Origin: Tistrella bauzanensis | GTDB taxonomy: Bacteria > Pseudomonadota > Alphaproteobacteria > Tistrellales > Tistrellaceae | Direction: 5' to 3' | DNA: 64,000 nucleotides | Assembly: GCF_014636235.1 (NCBI RefSeq) | Contig: NZ_BMDZ01000002.1 | Span: 159,385 to 223,384 of the forward strand | Shown here: piece by piece, positions 24,152 to 33,919 of the stretch | Numbering within the stretch: the stretch's first letter is position 1 | Layout: the number at the start of each line of letters is the position of its first letter | Notes under the pieces: model-generated | Databases searched by the model: none | The model's input: only the letters and a program-made list of their open reading frames with translations | What the model was told of the DNA's origin: nothing | Made by a program: the position numbers and the translations under genes

Positions 24152-25054
24152 ATGATGCGCGTCACGACATTCTCCCAACAGACCCGCAGCCTCGACTCGA
24201 TGCTCGATATCCAGCGGCGGGTCTATGACACAAACACCCAGATCTCCAGCGGCAAGGTCGCACAGAACTTCGCCGGGATCGCCGGTGACACCGAGCGCAC
24301 GCTGGGTCTGCGGGCGGAAGCGACCCGCATCGACAACTATATGAGTAACGTCACGAGCGTCGACCGCCGCCTGACCCTTGTCGACCAGAGCCTTGAGACG
24401 ATGTCGGACGTGGCCAGCAGCCTGCGCACGACCTTGATGCAGGCGACCAGTGACGGCCTGAAGGACGCGGTGCCGTTGAAGGAGCAGGCCGAAGGCATGC
24501 TTCAGACGGTGATCAGCGCGCTGAACGTGTCCGAGGACGGACGCTTTCTGTTCAGCGGCTCGCGGACCGACACAGCCCCCGTGGCCAATCCAGTGCCCGA
24601 TCCGCTGACCTTCGGCGTCGCGGAAGACAATTACTATACCGGCGACGACATCGCCCTCTCCGCGCGGCTGGATGACGCGATGGAGATGACCTATGGCATG
24701 ACCGCCGACCGCCAGGCGTTTCAGGATCTGATCGGATCGCTGAAGGCTGCCATCCACGCGGCCGAGATCGGCTCCACCGCCACCGCCGAAAGCGCATTGA
24801 CCATGGTCAACGACGCCATCGGCAAACTCGCCGATTATCGCGCCGAGGTCGGCGCCAATCAGGCCCGGCTGGACAAGACCATGGCGTCGCACGAAGACCG
24901 TCTGGTCGTTCAGAATGAAGCCATTGCGTCGATCGAAAACACCGACATCCCCTCGGCCGCCATCCGGATGGCATCGGAACAGACCCTGCTCGACGCCTCA
25001 TACATGATGGTGTCGCAGGTCAACCGGATGTCGCTCGCCGACTATCTGAAGTGA
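24152..25054 (+). CDS. flgL: FlgL, hook-filament junction protein 2
   Basis: The 300-residue protein has flagellin-type ends: MRVTTFSQQTRSLDSMLDIQ and NTQISSGKVAQNFAGIAGDT at the N terminus, and IRMASEQTLLDASYMMVSQV near the C terminus. The segment ALNVSEDGRFLFSGSRTDTA is a FlgL hallmark. Two adjacent ATG codons at 24152 and 24155 could both start translation. It follows flgK after 85 bases. Confidence 0.93.
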   Translation: MMRVTTFSQQTRSLDSMLDIQRRVYDTNTQISSGKVAQNFAGIAGDTERTLGLRAEATRIDNYMSNVTSVDRRLTLVDQSLETMSDVASSLRTTLMQATSDGLKDAVPLKEQAEGMLQTVISALNVSEDGRFLFSGSRTDTAPVANPVPDPLTFGVAEDNYYTGDDIALSARLDDAMEMTYGMTADRQAFQDLIGSLKAAIHAAEIGSTATAESALTMVNDAIGKLADYRAEVGANQARLDKTMASHEDRLVVQNEAIASIENTDIPSAAIRMASEQTLLDASYMMVSQVNRMSLADYLK

Positions 25055-25211
25055 TCCCGCCGATACCATCCAGCGCCCGGCCATCCCGATCCCCCTCATG
25101 CCGAGGCCGGCGCGCGAACCTGTACCACCATGGCGGCCCCGCCGCCGGTCATCTGTATCGCCAGCTCCCCAATCCCCAGACGGGGGCTGCTCAAGCGAAG
25201 GAAAGCATGTC

Positions 25212-25712
25212 ATGCTGGCCACCGTCACCCCTGTTATCCGGATGTCACCCGACATGTCCGACCCCGTTGCCGATACCCCGACCGTTCTTGAAACCCGTTT
25301 CGGCCCGATCGCGATCGATCCCGCCCTGGCGATTGATGTCCCACGCGGCCTGGTCGGCCTGGGCGGTCGCGGCCGCTTCGTGCTGGCCGAGGTCGCCGAT
25401 GAGCGCATCGACCATCTGAAGATCCTGGTCTCGATCGATGACCCGCGGGTATCGATGCTGGTGCTGCCGGTGCCGGTCAAGACCGATGCCATCGACCCTG
25501 AGGATCTGGAAGATGCCCTCACCCATTTCGGCATCGCGCGCGACAACGCCGCCGTGCTGCTGGTGGTGGCCAGCCATCGCGTCGACGGCGGTGTGCTGCT
25601 GACCATCAACCGCCGCGCGCCCATCCTGGTGGATGTCGAGGCGCGCCGCGCCTGGCAGCATGTGCTGCACAACCCGAAATACCCGATCCGGCAGCCGCTG
25701 ATCGCGGGCTGA
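25212..25712 (+). CDS. fliW: FliW, flagellin homeostasis protein
   Basis: FliW binds flagellin and, when free, antagonises the translational repressor CsrA, coupling flagellin synthesis to export. The 166-residue product shows the family pattern: ETRFGPIAIDPALAIDVPRG, LVGLGG, a central HLKILVSIDDPRVSMLVLPV and the C-terminal TINRRAPILVDVEARRAWQH. The ATG at 25212 has GAAGG upstream; a shorter start at the following MSPDM or MSDPV segment is possible. No csrA gene lies next to it here. Confidence 0.88.
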   Translation: MLATVTPVIRMSPDMSDPVADTPTVLETRFGPIAIDPALAIDVPRGLVGLGGRGRFVLAEVADERIDHLKILVSIDDPRVSMLVLPVPVKTDAIDPEDLEDALTHFGIARDNAAVLLVVASHRVDGGVLLTINRRAPILVDVEARRAWQHVLHNPKYPIRQPLIAG

Positions 25713-25748
25713 GCCGTCGCCGGCACGCCGCAGGAGATACGCCGCACG

Positions 25749-26972
25749 ATGACCCCAACGCAAGACGGGGACGCAACACCGGACGAAACCGGCGCCGACG
25801 AGGGCGCGATCCGCGTTCAGCCGGTTCTCGACGACTTCGCCTGCATCGGTGCGGCCTGTTCCGACACCTGTTGTGCCGGCTGGTCGATGCAGGTGGACGA
25901 TGCGACGCTGGCCCGCTGGCAGGGCGTGTTCACGGCGGCCGAGCAGTCGGCGATGACCATGGTCGATGCCGATGCGGGGCGGGTGATGGCACGTGCGCCA
26001 TCGACCGGTGCCTGTGTGAAACTCGACCAGGGCTGGTGTGCGATTCACCGCAGCCATGGCCATGACATGCTGTCGAAGGCTTGCGCTGCGTTTCCGCGAC
26101 GTGTGACGACGGATATCGACGGCGTTCAGCGCAAGATCGCCCAGTTGGGCTGCCCTGAAGTGGTGCGGCTGACGGTGGTGGCCGGATCGGGCGCCGGCCA
26201 GGCCGGTGTGCGTGCCGGCGAGGACGGTATCACCGCCACCTTCTGCGCATTGCTGCCCGGCCGGCCGGCATCCGATCGGATGCGGGCGGTGCTTGCCCTG
26301 GCCGGGTCGATCGCCCGGTTTCCGATGCCGGATCGGCCGGCCGCGGCCACAGCACTGGGGCGCGGCATTCACGACCGGTTGCCGGCACCCGCCACCGACC
26401 CGCTGGATGAACCGCGGCTGCTGCTGACATTGGGTGCGGTTCTGCACGCCACCGGTGGCCACAGGCGACCGGCGCTGGATCAGGCCATGCAGCGGCTGGA
26501 CGCAGCACTTGGGCTGACGCTGGATCGCGCGACCCTGAACCTGACCGGCCGGCCGGATGCCGAACCCGAGGCTCTGGCCCGGGCGCGCGACATGGCGTGG
26601 GATGGTCACGCGGCCGGCACCGGGCTGGATGCGGCACTCTCGGCCTGGATCGATCATCAACTCGCCGCCTCGCCACATTCCCCGACGGCGGCGCCGTTGC
26701 CGACCACCACGCCGGAGGCCCTGCCCGGTCTGCGACTGGCCATCGGTTTCGCCGTGGCGCGGCTGGTCGCGCGGATGGCGGCACTTGGTGTGGCAGATGG
26801 GCAGTTGACGCCCCACACGGCACGCGACCTTTTCATCGCCGACGCGGCGGTATTTTCCCGTCTGCTCGACCATCTCAGCCGCCCGGCGCTGCTCGACGGG
26901 CTCGCCACCGAATGCGGCTGGACCACTGCTGCGCGGCTGCACGGGCTGGTGGGGCCGTCGCGCGCCGGCTGA
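25749..26972 (+). CDS. fliB: FliB, flagellin lysine N-methylase
   Basis: FliB methylates lysines on flagellin. The 407-residue product shows the family's cysteine clusters: FACIGAACSDTCCAGWSMQV at residues about 34-55, CVKLDQGWCAIH and SKACAAFPRR near 95-125, and LGCPEV after that. These cysteines resemble an iron-sulfur site with the CxxxC-type spacing expected of this family. It follows fliW by 36 bases with an AGGAG ribosome site and ends the flgI operon. Two flagellin genes about 11 kb downstream are the obvious substrates. Confidence 0.85.
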   Translation: MTPTQDGDATPDETGADEGAIRVQPVLDDFACIGAACSDTCCAGWSMQVDDATLARWQGVFTAAEQSAMTMVDADAGRVMARAPSTGACVKLDQGWCAIHRSHGHDMLSKACAAFPRRVTTDIDGVQRKIAQLGCPEVVRLTVVAGSGAGQAGVRAGEDGITATFCALLPGRPASDRMRAVLALAGSIARFPMPDRPAAATALGRGIHDRLPAPATDPLDEPRLLLTLGAVLHATGGHRRPALDQAMQRLDAALGLTLDRATLNLTGRPDAEPEALARARDMAWDGHAAGTGLDAALSAWIDHQLAASPHSPTAAPLPTTTPEALPGLRLAIGFAVARLVARMAALGVADGQLTPHTARDLFIADAAVFSRLLDHLSRPALLDGLATECGWTTAARLHGLVGPSRAG

Positions 26973-27281
26973 CCTCACGCCTAGGGCCTCACGCGCAGGG
27001 CCTCATTCAGAAAGCCTGTCTGCGCAGCGCGCCGATGCCCACGCCATTTACCCTTCCTCATCCATTTTCCCGCACACTCGACCCTTACATGATTGCTGGC
27101 TGGGCGAGGCAGTGTACCGATATGCAATCGCCCCTGTCATACAGCCGTCACGTGTTCATATTTCTATGGATTTTGCTGGTATTTTATCTTTTTGATGTCT
27201 TGAATTATGGACCTGAACGGCGCGGTCAGCGCTTGCCGGGCTCCCCCCGCCCTCTCATGGTCAGCACGGAATACGGATCTC
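26973..27281. promoter_or_regulatory. AT-rich leader region ahead of the cellulose operon
   Basis: This 309-base gap separates fliB from bcsA. The first part has two near copies of AGGGCCTCACGC. The stretch at about 27150-27225 is strikingly AT-rich against the window's high GC and probably contains the bcs promoter, but I could not fix -35 and -10 hexamers with good spacing and found no sigma-54 site. Confidence 0.45.
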
Positions 27282-29618
27282 ATGATGGCACGAAGACTGG
27301 GGCGTCTGGCGCTCATCATCCTGTGGTGCGTGTCGGTTGTCGCCTTGCTGGCAGCGGCCGCGCAACCCGTGAGCCTGCCGGCGCAGATCGTGCTGATGGT
27401 CGTGCTGCTGGTGGCGATGGCGCTGCTGAAGGGCCGCAGGTCACACGAGGAAGGCAGCATACGCCGCACCATCCTGGTGATGATCGGGGCCTTTGTGGTC
27501 GCGCGCTATCTGGCGTGGCGGACCCTGTCGACCCTGCCGCCCACCGATGATCTGCTGGCCTTCATACCCGGCATCATTCTGTATGGTGCCGAGATCTATG
27601 CCATCGTGATGTTCTTCGTGAACAATTTCGTGGTGATCGACCCGGTCACCCGTAAGAGCCCGCCGCTTCCCGAGGCGGCGGAAGACCTGCCGTCGATCGA
27701 CGTCTTCGTGCCCAGTTATAACGAGGATGATGCGCTGATCGAAACCACGCTGATCGGCGCCAGGCGGATGTGGTATCCGGCCGAGCGGGTGACGGTCTAC
27801 CTGCTGGACGATGGCGGCACGGATGCCAAGCGGCATTCGGCAGACCCGCAGGAAGCCATGCGCGCCCGTGAACGGCATGAGCGCCTTCAGGCGATGTGTT
27901 CACGCCTGGGCGTGCGTTATCTGACGCGTGAGAACAACGCTCATGCCAAGGCCGGCAATCTGAACGCGGCGCTGCGCCACAGTCAGGGGGATCTGATCGC
28001 CGTATTCGACGCCGATCATGTGCCGACCCGCGACTTCCTGATGGCGACGGCCGGGTTCTTCCTGAAGGATCCGAAGCTGTTTCTGGTGCAGACGCCGCAT
28101 TTCTTTCTCAGCCCCGATCCGCTTGAACGCAATCTCGGCACTTTCGAGCGGATGCCGAGCGAGAACGAAATGTTCTATGGCATGATCCAACGCGGCCTCG
28201 ACCGCTGGAACGCCGCCTTCTTCTGCGGCTCGGCGGCATTGCTGCGGCGCGCCTGTCTTGAGGAAATCGGCGGCTTCAGCGGATCGTCGGTCACCGAGGA
28301 TGCCGAAACAGCGCTCGACCTGCATGCCCGCGGCTATAACAGCGTCTATTTCGGCAAGCCGCTGATCGCCGGCCTTCAGCCGGAAAGCTTCGCGGCTTTC
28401 ATCGGTCAGCGTTCCCGCTGGGCGCAGGGCATGACCCAGATCTTCATCATGAAGAACCCGCTGATCAAGCGAGGCCTGACACTGGGCCAGCGGTTGAGCT
28501 ATCTGGCCAGCAGCATGTTCTGGCTGTTCCCGTTCTCGCGCCTGATGTTCCTGATCGCCCCCCTGTTCTATCTGTATTTCGGCCTGGAGATCTATCGCGC
28601 CACGGCGGCGGAATTCGCCGCCTATACACTCACCTATCTGGCAGCGTCACTTGTGATCCAGAATGCGCTGAACGGGCGGTTCCGATGGCCATTGATCTCG
28701 GAACTCTATGAACTCAGCCAGTCCCTCCACACCTCGGTCGCGATTGTCACCACGATCGTCAACCCGCGCAAGCCCACCTTCAAGGTCACGGCCAAGGGTG
28801 CAACCCTGACCCATGATCACGTCTCGCCGCTCGCGCGTCCGCTGCTGGTGGTCATCGGCCTGCTGTTGCTGGGTGTGGCGGCAACGATCTGGCGCTATGT
28901 GATGGAACCGTCGACCCGCGATGTCGTGCTGGTCGTGGGGTTCTGGAACCTGTTCAACATGCTTCTGGCACTTGCCGCTCTGGGCGTGGTGTGTGAACAC
29001 GCTCAGCATCGCAGCGCACCACGCGCCGTCGTGCGCCGGCCTGCTCGTATCCGCATCGACGGCGTGATCTATGACGGCGCCCTGCTCGATGTCTCGCAAG
29101 GTGGCGCGCGTCTTGCCCTGCCGGCCAAACTGGTGCCGGGCGGGCGCGTCTCGGGCAGGGTGGCCCATCTGCTGGTCGACGATCTGATCGCCCCGACCCA
29201 TCCGAGTGCCGCCGAAGCGCGTGCCGTACCGGTCGAGATGCGGTATGGCCGGCCCGATGACGACGGCAATATCCAGATCGGCCTGCGATTCGCCGCCACG
29301 ACCGAGACCGAGAAGGAAGCCGTCGTCGATCTGGTCTATGGCTCCAGCGCCCTCTGGTCCGAATTGTTGGCACGACGGCACCGGCGCCCGGGCATTCTGC
29401 GCGGTCTGACCCATTTTCTCGGCCTCAGCCTGGGCTATGGCTTCAAATCGGCGGGGTTCCTGCTGGGCGGGGGCCGCAGGTCGCCGGCCCCCGCACCGGC
29501 CGCACCGGCAGGCACCGGCGGTGCGGAACCGGCCGGCGCCGCGGGCACGCCGCCCGATGGCCGCTTCACCCCTCCACTCACCTGGAACAGCGACGGCCTT
29601 GCGCCGCGCCGCAGCTGA
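27282..29618 (+). CDS. bcsA: BcsA, cellulose synthase catalytic subunit
   Basis: BcsA polymerises UDP-glucose into beta-1,4-glucan and extrudes it across the inner membrane. The 778-residue protein has N-terminal membrane helices, a GT2 domain with LLDDGGTDAK (about 174), FDADH (about 243), TED (about 337) and the acceptor-binding QRSRW (about 376), then further membrane helices. A C-terminal PilZ domain (about 587-683) has the c-di-GMP motifs RPARIR and DVSQGG. The ATG at 27282 is used since it starts just before the first membrane helix; a start 75 bases upstream adds only unconserved residues. First gene of bcsA-B-Z-C-N. Confidence 0.95.
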   Translation: MMARRLGRLALIILWCVSVVALLAAAAQPVSLPAQIVLMVVLLVAMALLKGRRSHEEGSIRRTILVMIGAFVVARYLAWRTLSTLPPTDDLLAFIPGIILYGAEIYAIVMFFVNNFVVIDPVTRKSPPLPEAAEDLPSIDVFVPSYNEDDALIETTLIGARRMWYPAERVTVYLLDDGGTDAKRHSADPQEAMRARERHERLQAMCSRLGVRYLTRENNAHAKAGNLNAALRHSQGDLIAVFDADHVPTRDFLMATAGFFLKDPKLFLVQTPHFFLSPDPLERNLGTFERMPSENEMFYGMIQRGLDRWNAAFFCGSAALLRRACLEEIGGFSGSSVTEDAETALDLHARGYNSVYFGKPLIAGLQPESFAAFIGQRSRWAQGMTQIFIMKNPLIKRGLTLGQRLSYLASSMFWLFPFSRLMFLIAPLFYLYFGLEIYRATAAEFAAYTLTYLAASLVIQNALNGRFRWPLISELYELSQSLHTSVAIVTTIVNPRKPTFKVTAKGATLTHDHVSPLARPLLVVIGLLLLGVAATIWRYVMEPSTRDVVLVVGFWNLFNMLLALAALGVVCEHAQHRSAPRAVVRRPARIRIDGVIYDGALLDVSQGGARLALPAKLVPGGRVSGRVAHLLVDDLIAPTHPSAAEARAVPVEMRYGRPDDDGNIQIGLRFAATTETEKEAVVDLVYGSSALWSELLARRHRRPGILRGLTHFLGLSLGYGFKSAGFLLGGGRRSPAPAPAAPAGTGGAEPAGAAGTPPDGRFTPPLTWNSDGLAPRRS

Positions 29619-29636
29619 CCGGGAGCGGACAGACCG

Positions 29637-32549
29637 ATGCCCATCTCAAGCACGCCCGCCCGGCACGACCAGCCGCGCCCCCGGATCGGACAGGCCCGCG
29701 ATCTGTGCGGGCGGGCCGGACGGTTGACCAGCCCATGGGTCCGCAGAACCGCGCACGCCGCTCTGGTGGGTGTGGCACTTGCCGGCGCCAGCGCCATGCC
29801 GGGCCTGCCCGGCACCGCCCAGGCCCAGTCGCAGGGGCCGGTCGACCTGAAGCTGTGGGGCCCAACACCGGCCGATGCCGGCGGCCGCAATCGCGGCGTC
29901 CTGACAGTGCCGCAGCCGTCCCCCCAGCCCGCACCCGCGACCAGCCCGCCGCGGCCACAACCGGCACCGGCACCTGCGCGGGAAGCCCCACGGCGCGAAG
30001 CGCCCGCAGCCCCACCCGCACCGCGCGTGACCGTGCCGCCCACAGAGGTGATTTCGGTTCCCCCCCTTGCGCCGGCGCCGGTCCCGGTTCCGACCACCAT
30101 GCCCGAGGGTGGCGGCTATGCCCTGATCCCGATCGACGGCGCCACCACGCGCGGCATGCTGCTTGACGGCGAATATGACGTCGGGCGCTTCAGGGTTCTG
30201 CTGCCCGACTCGGTGGCTGTCGACCGGGCGATGCTGCAACTGGTCTATACCAACTCCATCGAAGATGCCGCCGAGGCGTCGGCGCTGGATGTCTGGGTGA
30301 ACGGTCAGCCGGCGGCAAGACTGCCATTGGAAGCCCATCGCGGACCGGTCACCGCCCGTATCGATCTGCCGGTCGACATGCTGACCGTCGGCCCGAACCG
30401 GATCGATGTCGTGGCACGCCAGCGCCACCGGCTGCTGTGTACCGTCCAGTCCACCTATGAACTCTGGGCACGGATCGATACCACCCGTTCGCGGCTGTTG
30501 CTCGATTTCGGCGGCACGCTGCCGCGACCGACCCTGGCCAGTGTCGACAGCCTGCTCACAGATCCGCGCATGGCCGATGAATCGGTGGCGGTGGTGGTGT
30601 CCGATGGCTTCAACGCGCGTGGCGCCTTGACCGCCGCCTCGCTGGCGGTTCAGGCGATCGCCTTGCGCAGCGGGTCGGCCATGCCCGATATCGAGCTGAT
30701 CGACGCCACCGCCGAACCCCGCCTTGCCCGCGCGCTCACCTCGCCTGCCAGCGGCATGATGCCGCAGGCAGCCAATGCCGCCGCCGGTACGGAACCGTCG
30801 GGCGATCGCCCGGTCCCGCTGCCGAGGCGGGTGGTCGTGGTCGGTGCGGCGCCGACCGCATCATTGTTGACCGGCGAAGACCAGGGTGACATCGCAGGCG
30901 GCGTGCTGCGGATGATAAGCTGGGCCGGATCGGACCGCACCGTGCTTCTGCTGACCGGCCAGGACATCGACGATGCCGCCCTCGCCGCCCGCCGCCTGGG
31001 CGATGCCAGCCGGCCGCTGCCCGGCATAGACCGTCTGGTTGCCGATCTCTATGACATCGAGACCCGCGCGCCGATGACCTGGATCCCGCAGATCGCCGGT
31101 GACGGCACGCTGCCGCTGTCGCGGCTCGACTATCGCAGCCGGTCATTCGATGGCATGCGGCAGCGCATCGACCTGCCTGTCGACCTGCCGGTCGATCTCT
31201 ATGTCGGCGACAATGCGCGGGTCAGGGTGTCGGTGGATGCGGCCTATGGACCCGGCGTCGGCGATCGTGCCGAACTGGCAGCCCTCGTCAACGGCAGGTT
31301 CGCCGCCGCGCTGCGGTTTGAAAATCCGGGCGGCGCGTTGATCGAGGATGGCGAACTTCTGATCCCGATGTCGCTGTTCAAGCCGGGCCGCAACGTCATC
31401 TCGTTCGAAACCCGCCTGCCCGCCCCACCGGCCTTCTGCGGTCCCGACGGCATCATAGCCGGACCCGGCGGCGGCACGCCGGCCGGGGGCGGCACGCCGC
31501 GCTTCACGCTGTTCGATACCACCACCCTCGATTTCCCGCGCTTCGCCCGGCTGGCCAATCTGCCGGATCTGGCCGTCACCGCCGGAACCGGTTTTCCCTA
31601 TGACCGGCCGGGCCGCCAGCTGGCGCCGTTCGATGTCGTGGTGGCGATGGACCGGCCGGCGGAGGTGACGGCGGCGATGCTGGTGGTGGCGCGGATGGCA
31701 CGGGCGGCCGGCCAGCCGCTTCAGGCGAGCTTCCATGACAGCATGCCCCGCCTTCAGGGCCGTGACACCCTGATCGTGGCACCCACCGCGCGGCTCGGCC
31801 TGGACCTGATCGCCGCAGCACCGGTCGGCCCCGACCAGATCGCCCGGCTGAACCGCGGACGTCTGCCCGAGGCCGCGCCGGACGATGAGCCAGAGACCGC
31901 CGGCGAAGATGCCGGGGCCGCGGCTGCCGGCCCGCAATTGCTGGCGGCGCCGCCCCGGCGCGACGCGGCCGATGCCGGCCCCGACCGCTGGTCCAATGAC
32001 CTGCGCGAACAATGGCGCCGCCGATTGGGCGCCGAGAGCACGGCCGGACAGGATGAAGGCGGCCCGCTGACCTGGGCCAGCGGCAGCTGGGGATGGCTGC
32101 GCACCCAGACCCGCTGGGTGCTGGACGAGGCCCTGCCCGACAGCCGGCCGGCCGCCGCCCTGTTCACCGAGGACAAGCGCCCACTGCTGGCGGTGGTGCA
32201 GTATGCCAGCCCCCAAGGTGTCGGCACGACCTGGACGCTGGTGACCGCCGCCGACGATCGCCGACTGCTGGGGGGCACCCGACTGCTGGTGCGCGACGAC
32301 GCCTGGAACGCGCTCAACGGATCGGTTGCGACACTGGCAAGCGACGGGCATACCGTCGACGCCGCCGATGGCGGACGCAGCTACACCGTTCTGACCAGCG
32401 ACGTCGGGCCGCTTGGCGCCTTGTCGATCACCGCGAGCTGGTTCTCGCGCAATGTTCTGATCTGGACCGGCGTGATCGCAGCGCTGATCATCATCGCTGG
32501 CACCACGTCCTATCTGCTGGTCCGGACCTCGCCACGGAGACCGGTATGA
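29637..32549 (+). CDS. bcsB: BcsB, cellulose synthase periplasmic subunit
   Basis: BcsB guides the glucan through the periplasm and anchors BcsA. The 970-residue product has a signal peptide after a long basic start (AALVGVALAGASAMPGLPG), a Pro/Ala-rich linker (about 90-150), the carbohydrate-binding and flavodoxin-like repeats of the family (GARTRGML-like region, then VNGQPAARLPLEAHRGPVTA and LVNGRFAAALRFENPGG), and one C-terminal membrane helix (about 940-962). It overlaps bcsZ by four bases (ATGA). An Ala/Glu-rich insertion near residues 740-790 is unusual but in frame. Confidence 0.92.
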   Translation: MPISSTPARHDQPRPRIGQARDLCGRAGRLTSPWVRRTAHAALVGVALAGASAMPGLPGTAQAQSQGPVDLKLWGPTPADAGGRNRGVLTVPQPSPQPAPATSPPRPQPAPAPAREAPRREAPAAPPAPRVTVPPTEVISVPPLAPAPVPVPTTMPEGGGYALIPIDGATTRGMLLDGEYDVGRFRVLLPDSVAVDRAMLQLVYTNSIEDAAEASALDVWVNGQPAARLPLEAHRGPVTARIDLPVDMLTVGPNRIDVVARQRHRLLCTVQSTYELWARIDTTRSRLLLDFGGTLPRPTLASVDSLLTDPRMADESVAVVVSDGFNARGALTAASLAVQAIALRSGSAMPDIELIDATAEPRLARALTSPASGMMPQAANAAAGTEPSGDRPVPLPRRVVVVGAAPTASLLTGEDQGDIAGGVLRMISWAGSDRTVLLLTGQDIDDAALAARRLGDASRPLPGIDRLVADLYDIETRAPMTWIPQIAGDGTLPLSRLDYRSRSFDGMRQRIDLPVDLPVDLYVGDNARVRVSVDAAYGPGVGDRAELAALVNGRFAAALRFENPGGALIEDGELLIPMSLFKPGRNVISFETRLPAPPAFCGPDGIIAGPGGGTPAGGGTPRFTLFDTTTLDFPRFARLANLPDLAVTAGTGFPYDRPGRQLAPFDVVVAMDRPAEVTAAMLVVARMARAAGQPLQASFHDSMPRLQGRDTLIVAPTARLGLDLIAAAPVGPDQIARLNRGRLPEAAPDDEPETAGEDAGAAAAGPQLLAAPPRRDAADAGPDRWSNDLREQWRRRLGAESTAGQDEGGPLTWASGSWGWLRTQTRWVLDEALPDSRPAAALFTEDKRPLLAVVQYASPQGVGTTWTLVTAADDRRLLGGTRLLVRDDAWNALNGSVATLASDGHTVDAADGGRSYTVLTSDVGPLGALSITASWFSRNVLIWTGVIAALIIIAGTTSYLLVRTSPRRPV

Positions 32550-33919
32550 GCGCGCAGAACCGCCTGATCAGCCTGGCCGTTGTCGGTGCGGTCGCCCTCG
32601 CCGTCTGGGCCACCACCAAGCCGGCAACCCGGCCAGGCGATGGTGGTGATGCAGGCGCCGTGCCCGCAGCCGCCGTGTCGACACCCCCTTCCCCGCATCC
32701 CGTGCACATCAGGCCCGTCGCGGCCCCCACCGCCACCATATCTGCAGCGGCAGCGATGTCCCATGGGTCCGCATCCGCCGGGATCATTCCGGCATCCGGC
32801 AGGTCGATGGTTGCCGCGGAGGCACCATCGCCGCCGCCTTCGGTTCAGGCCGGGACGCCATCGTCTGAACGGCCGCCGGTACCGGGCGGTGTCGACGCTG
32901 CCCGGCGCGCGACGCTGAATGCCGGTACCGTCGCCCTGTGGGAAGACTGGCGCCGCCGCTTCCTCACCGTCGACGGGCGGGTGCTTGATACCGGCAATGG
33001 TGGCATCAGCCATTCCGAGGGTCAGGGGTACGGCATGCTGCTGGCGGCACGGATCGGCGATCGCGCCAGCTTCGCGCGGATATGGTCGTGGACCTATACC
33101 ACGCTGTTCGTGCGCGATGACGGCATGATGGCCTGGCGCTACGACCCGAAGGCCACGCCCCCGATCACCGATCGCAACAGCGCATCCGACGGCGATATCC
33201 TGGTCGCCTGGGCACTGGCCGAAGCCGGCCGTCGCTGGAGCGATCCCGATTATACCGATGCGGCGGCCGGCCTTGCCGCCGCCATACGCAAGACCGTGAT
33301 CGTCGAACATGGTGGGCGGTTGATGGTGCTGCCAGGCCAGGAAGGCTTTCGCCGCGATGCCGGGCTGGTGGTGAACCCCGCCTATTGGGTGCTGCCGGCA
33401 TTTCCGGTGCTGGCCGCCGTCGACGCCGACGGCGCGGCGGTATGGACCCGGCTTGCCGGCGAGACCCCGGCGGTGATGGCGGCGGTACGCTTCGGCGATC
33501 CGTCCCTGCCGCCCGAATGGGTGGTGGCCGATGCCGATGGCGGCTTCGCGCTGCCACAGGATCCGGATTTCGCGGCGACCTTCGGCTATAACGCCGTCCG
33601 CGTGCCGCTGTATCTGGCCTGGGCCGGTGTGACCGATCCGGCATTGCCGATCTATGCCGACCTCGACCGGCTGTGGCCGGCCGGCGCCGGCCGGGGCATC
33701 GATCGGCCGCAGGTGGTGACACTGCCTGAGGGCGTGGTCCGCGAACGCGGCCGCGATGCCGGCTTTCGCGCCGTCGCCGGCCTGGTTGCCTGCATCGTCC
33801 ACGATGCGCGGCTGCCCGATGACGTTACCGCGGTCGACGATACCGCCTCCTACTACGCCGCCAGCCTGATGCTGATGGTGCGGATGGCCGCCGCCGAAAG
33901 GAAGCCCGCATGTCTCTGA
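32546..33919 (+). CDS. bcsZ: BcsZ, GH8 endo-1,4-beta-glucanase of the cellulose operon
   Basis: BcsZ is a periplasmic family-8 glycoside hydrolase needed for proper cellulose export. The 457-residue product has an N-terminal hydrophobic segment (residues 7-22), a long Pro/Ala/Ser linker to about 115, and the catalytic domain. The general acid Glu158 lies in SHSEGQGYGMLLAA, and the conserved SASDGDILVAWAL holds Asp215 and Asp217. FGYNAVRVPLYLAW near the C-terminal half is a further family block. The start overlaps the bcsB stop, so they are coupled, and its end overlaps the start of the next gene. Confidence 0.92.
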   Translation: MSAQNRLISLAVVGAVALAVWATTKPATRPGDGGDAGAVPAAAVSTPPSPHPVHIRPVAAPTATISAAAAMSHGSASAGIIPASGRSMVAAEAPSPPPSVQAGTPSSERPPVPGGVDAARRATLNAGTVALWEDWRRRFLTVDGRVLDTGNGGISHSEGQGYGMLLAARIGDRASFARIWSWTYTTLFVRDDGMMAWRYDPKATPPITDRNSASDGDILVAWALAEAGRRWSDPDYTDAAAGLAAAIRKTVIVEHGGRLMVLPGQEGFRRDAGLVVNPAYWVLPAFPVLAAVDADGAAVWTRLAGETPAVMAAVRFGDPSLPPEWVVADADGGFALPQDPDFAATFGYNAVRVPLYLAWAGVTDPALPIYADLDRLWPAGAGRGIDRPQVVTLPEGVVRERGRDAGFRAVAGLVACIVHDARLPDDVTAVDDTASYYAASLMLMVRMAAAERKPACL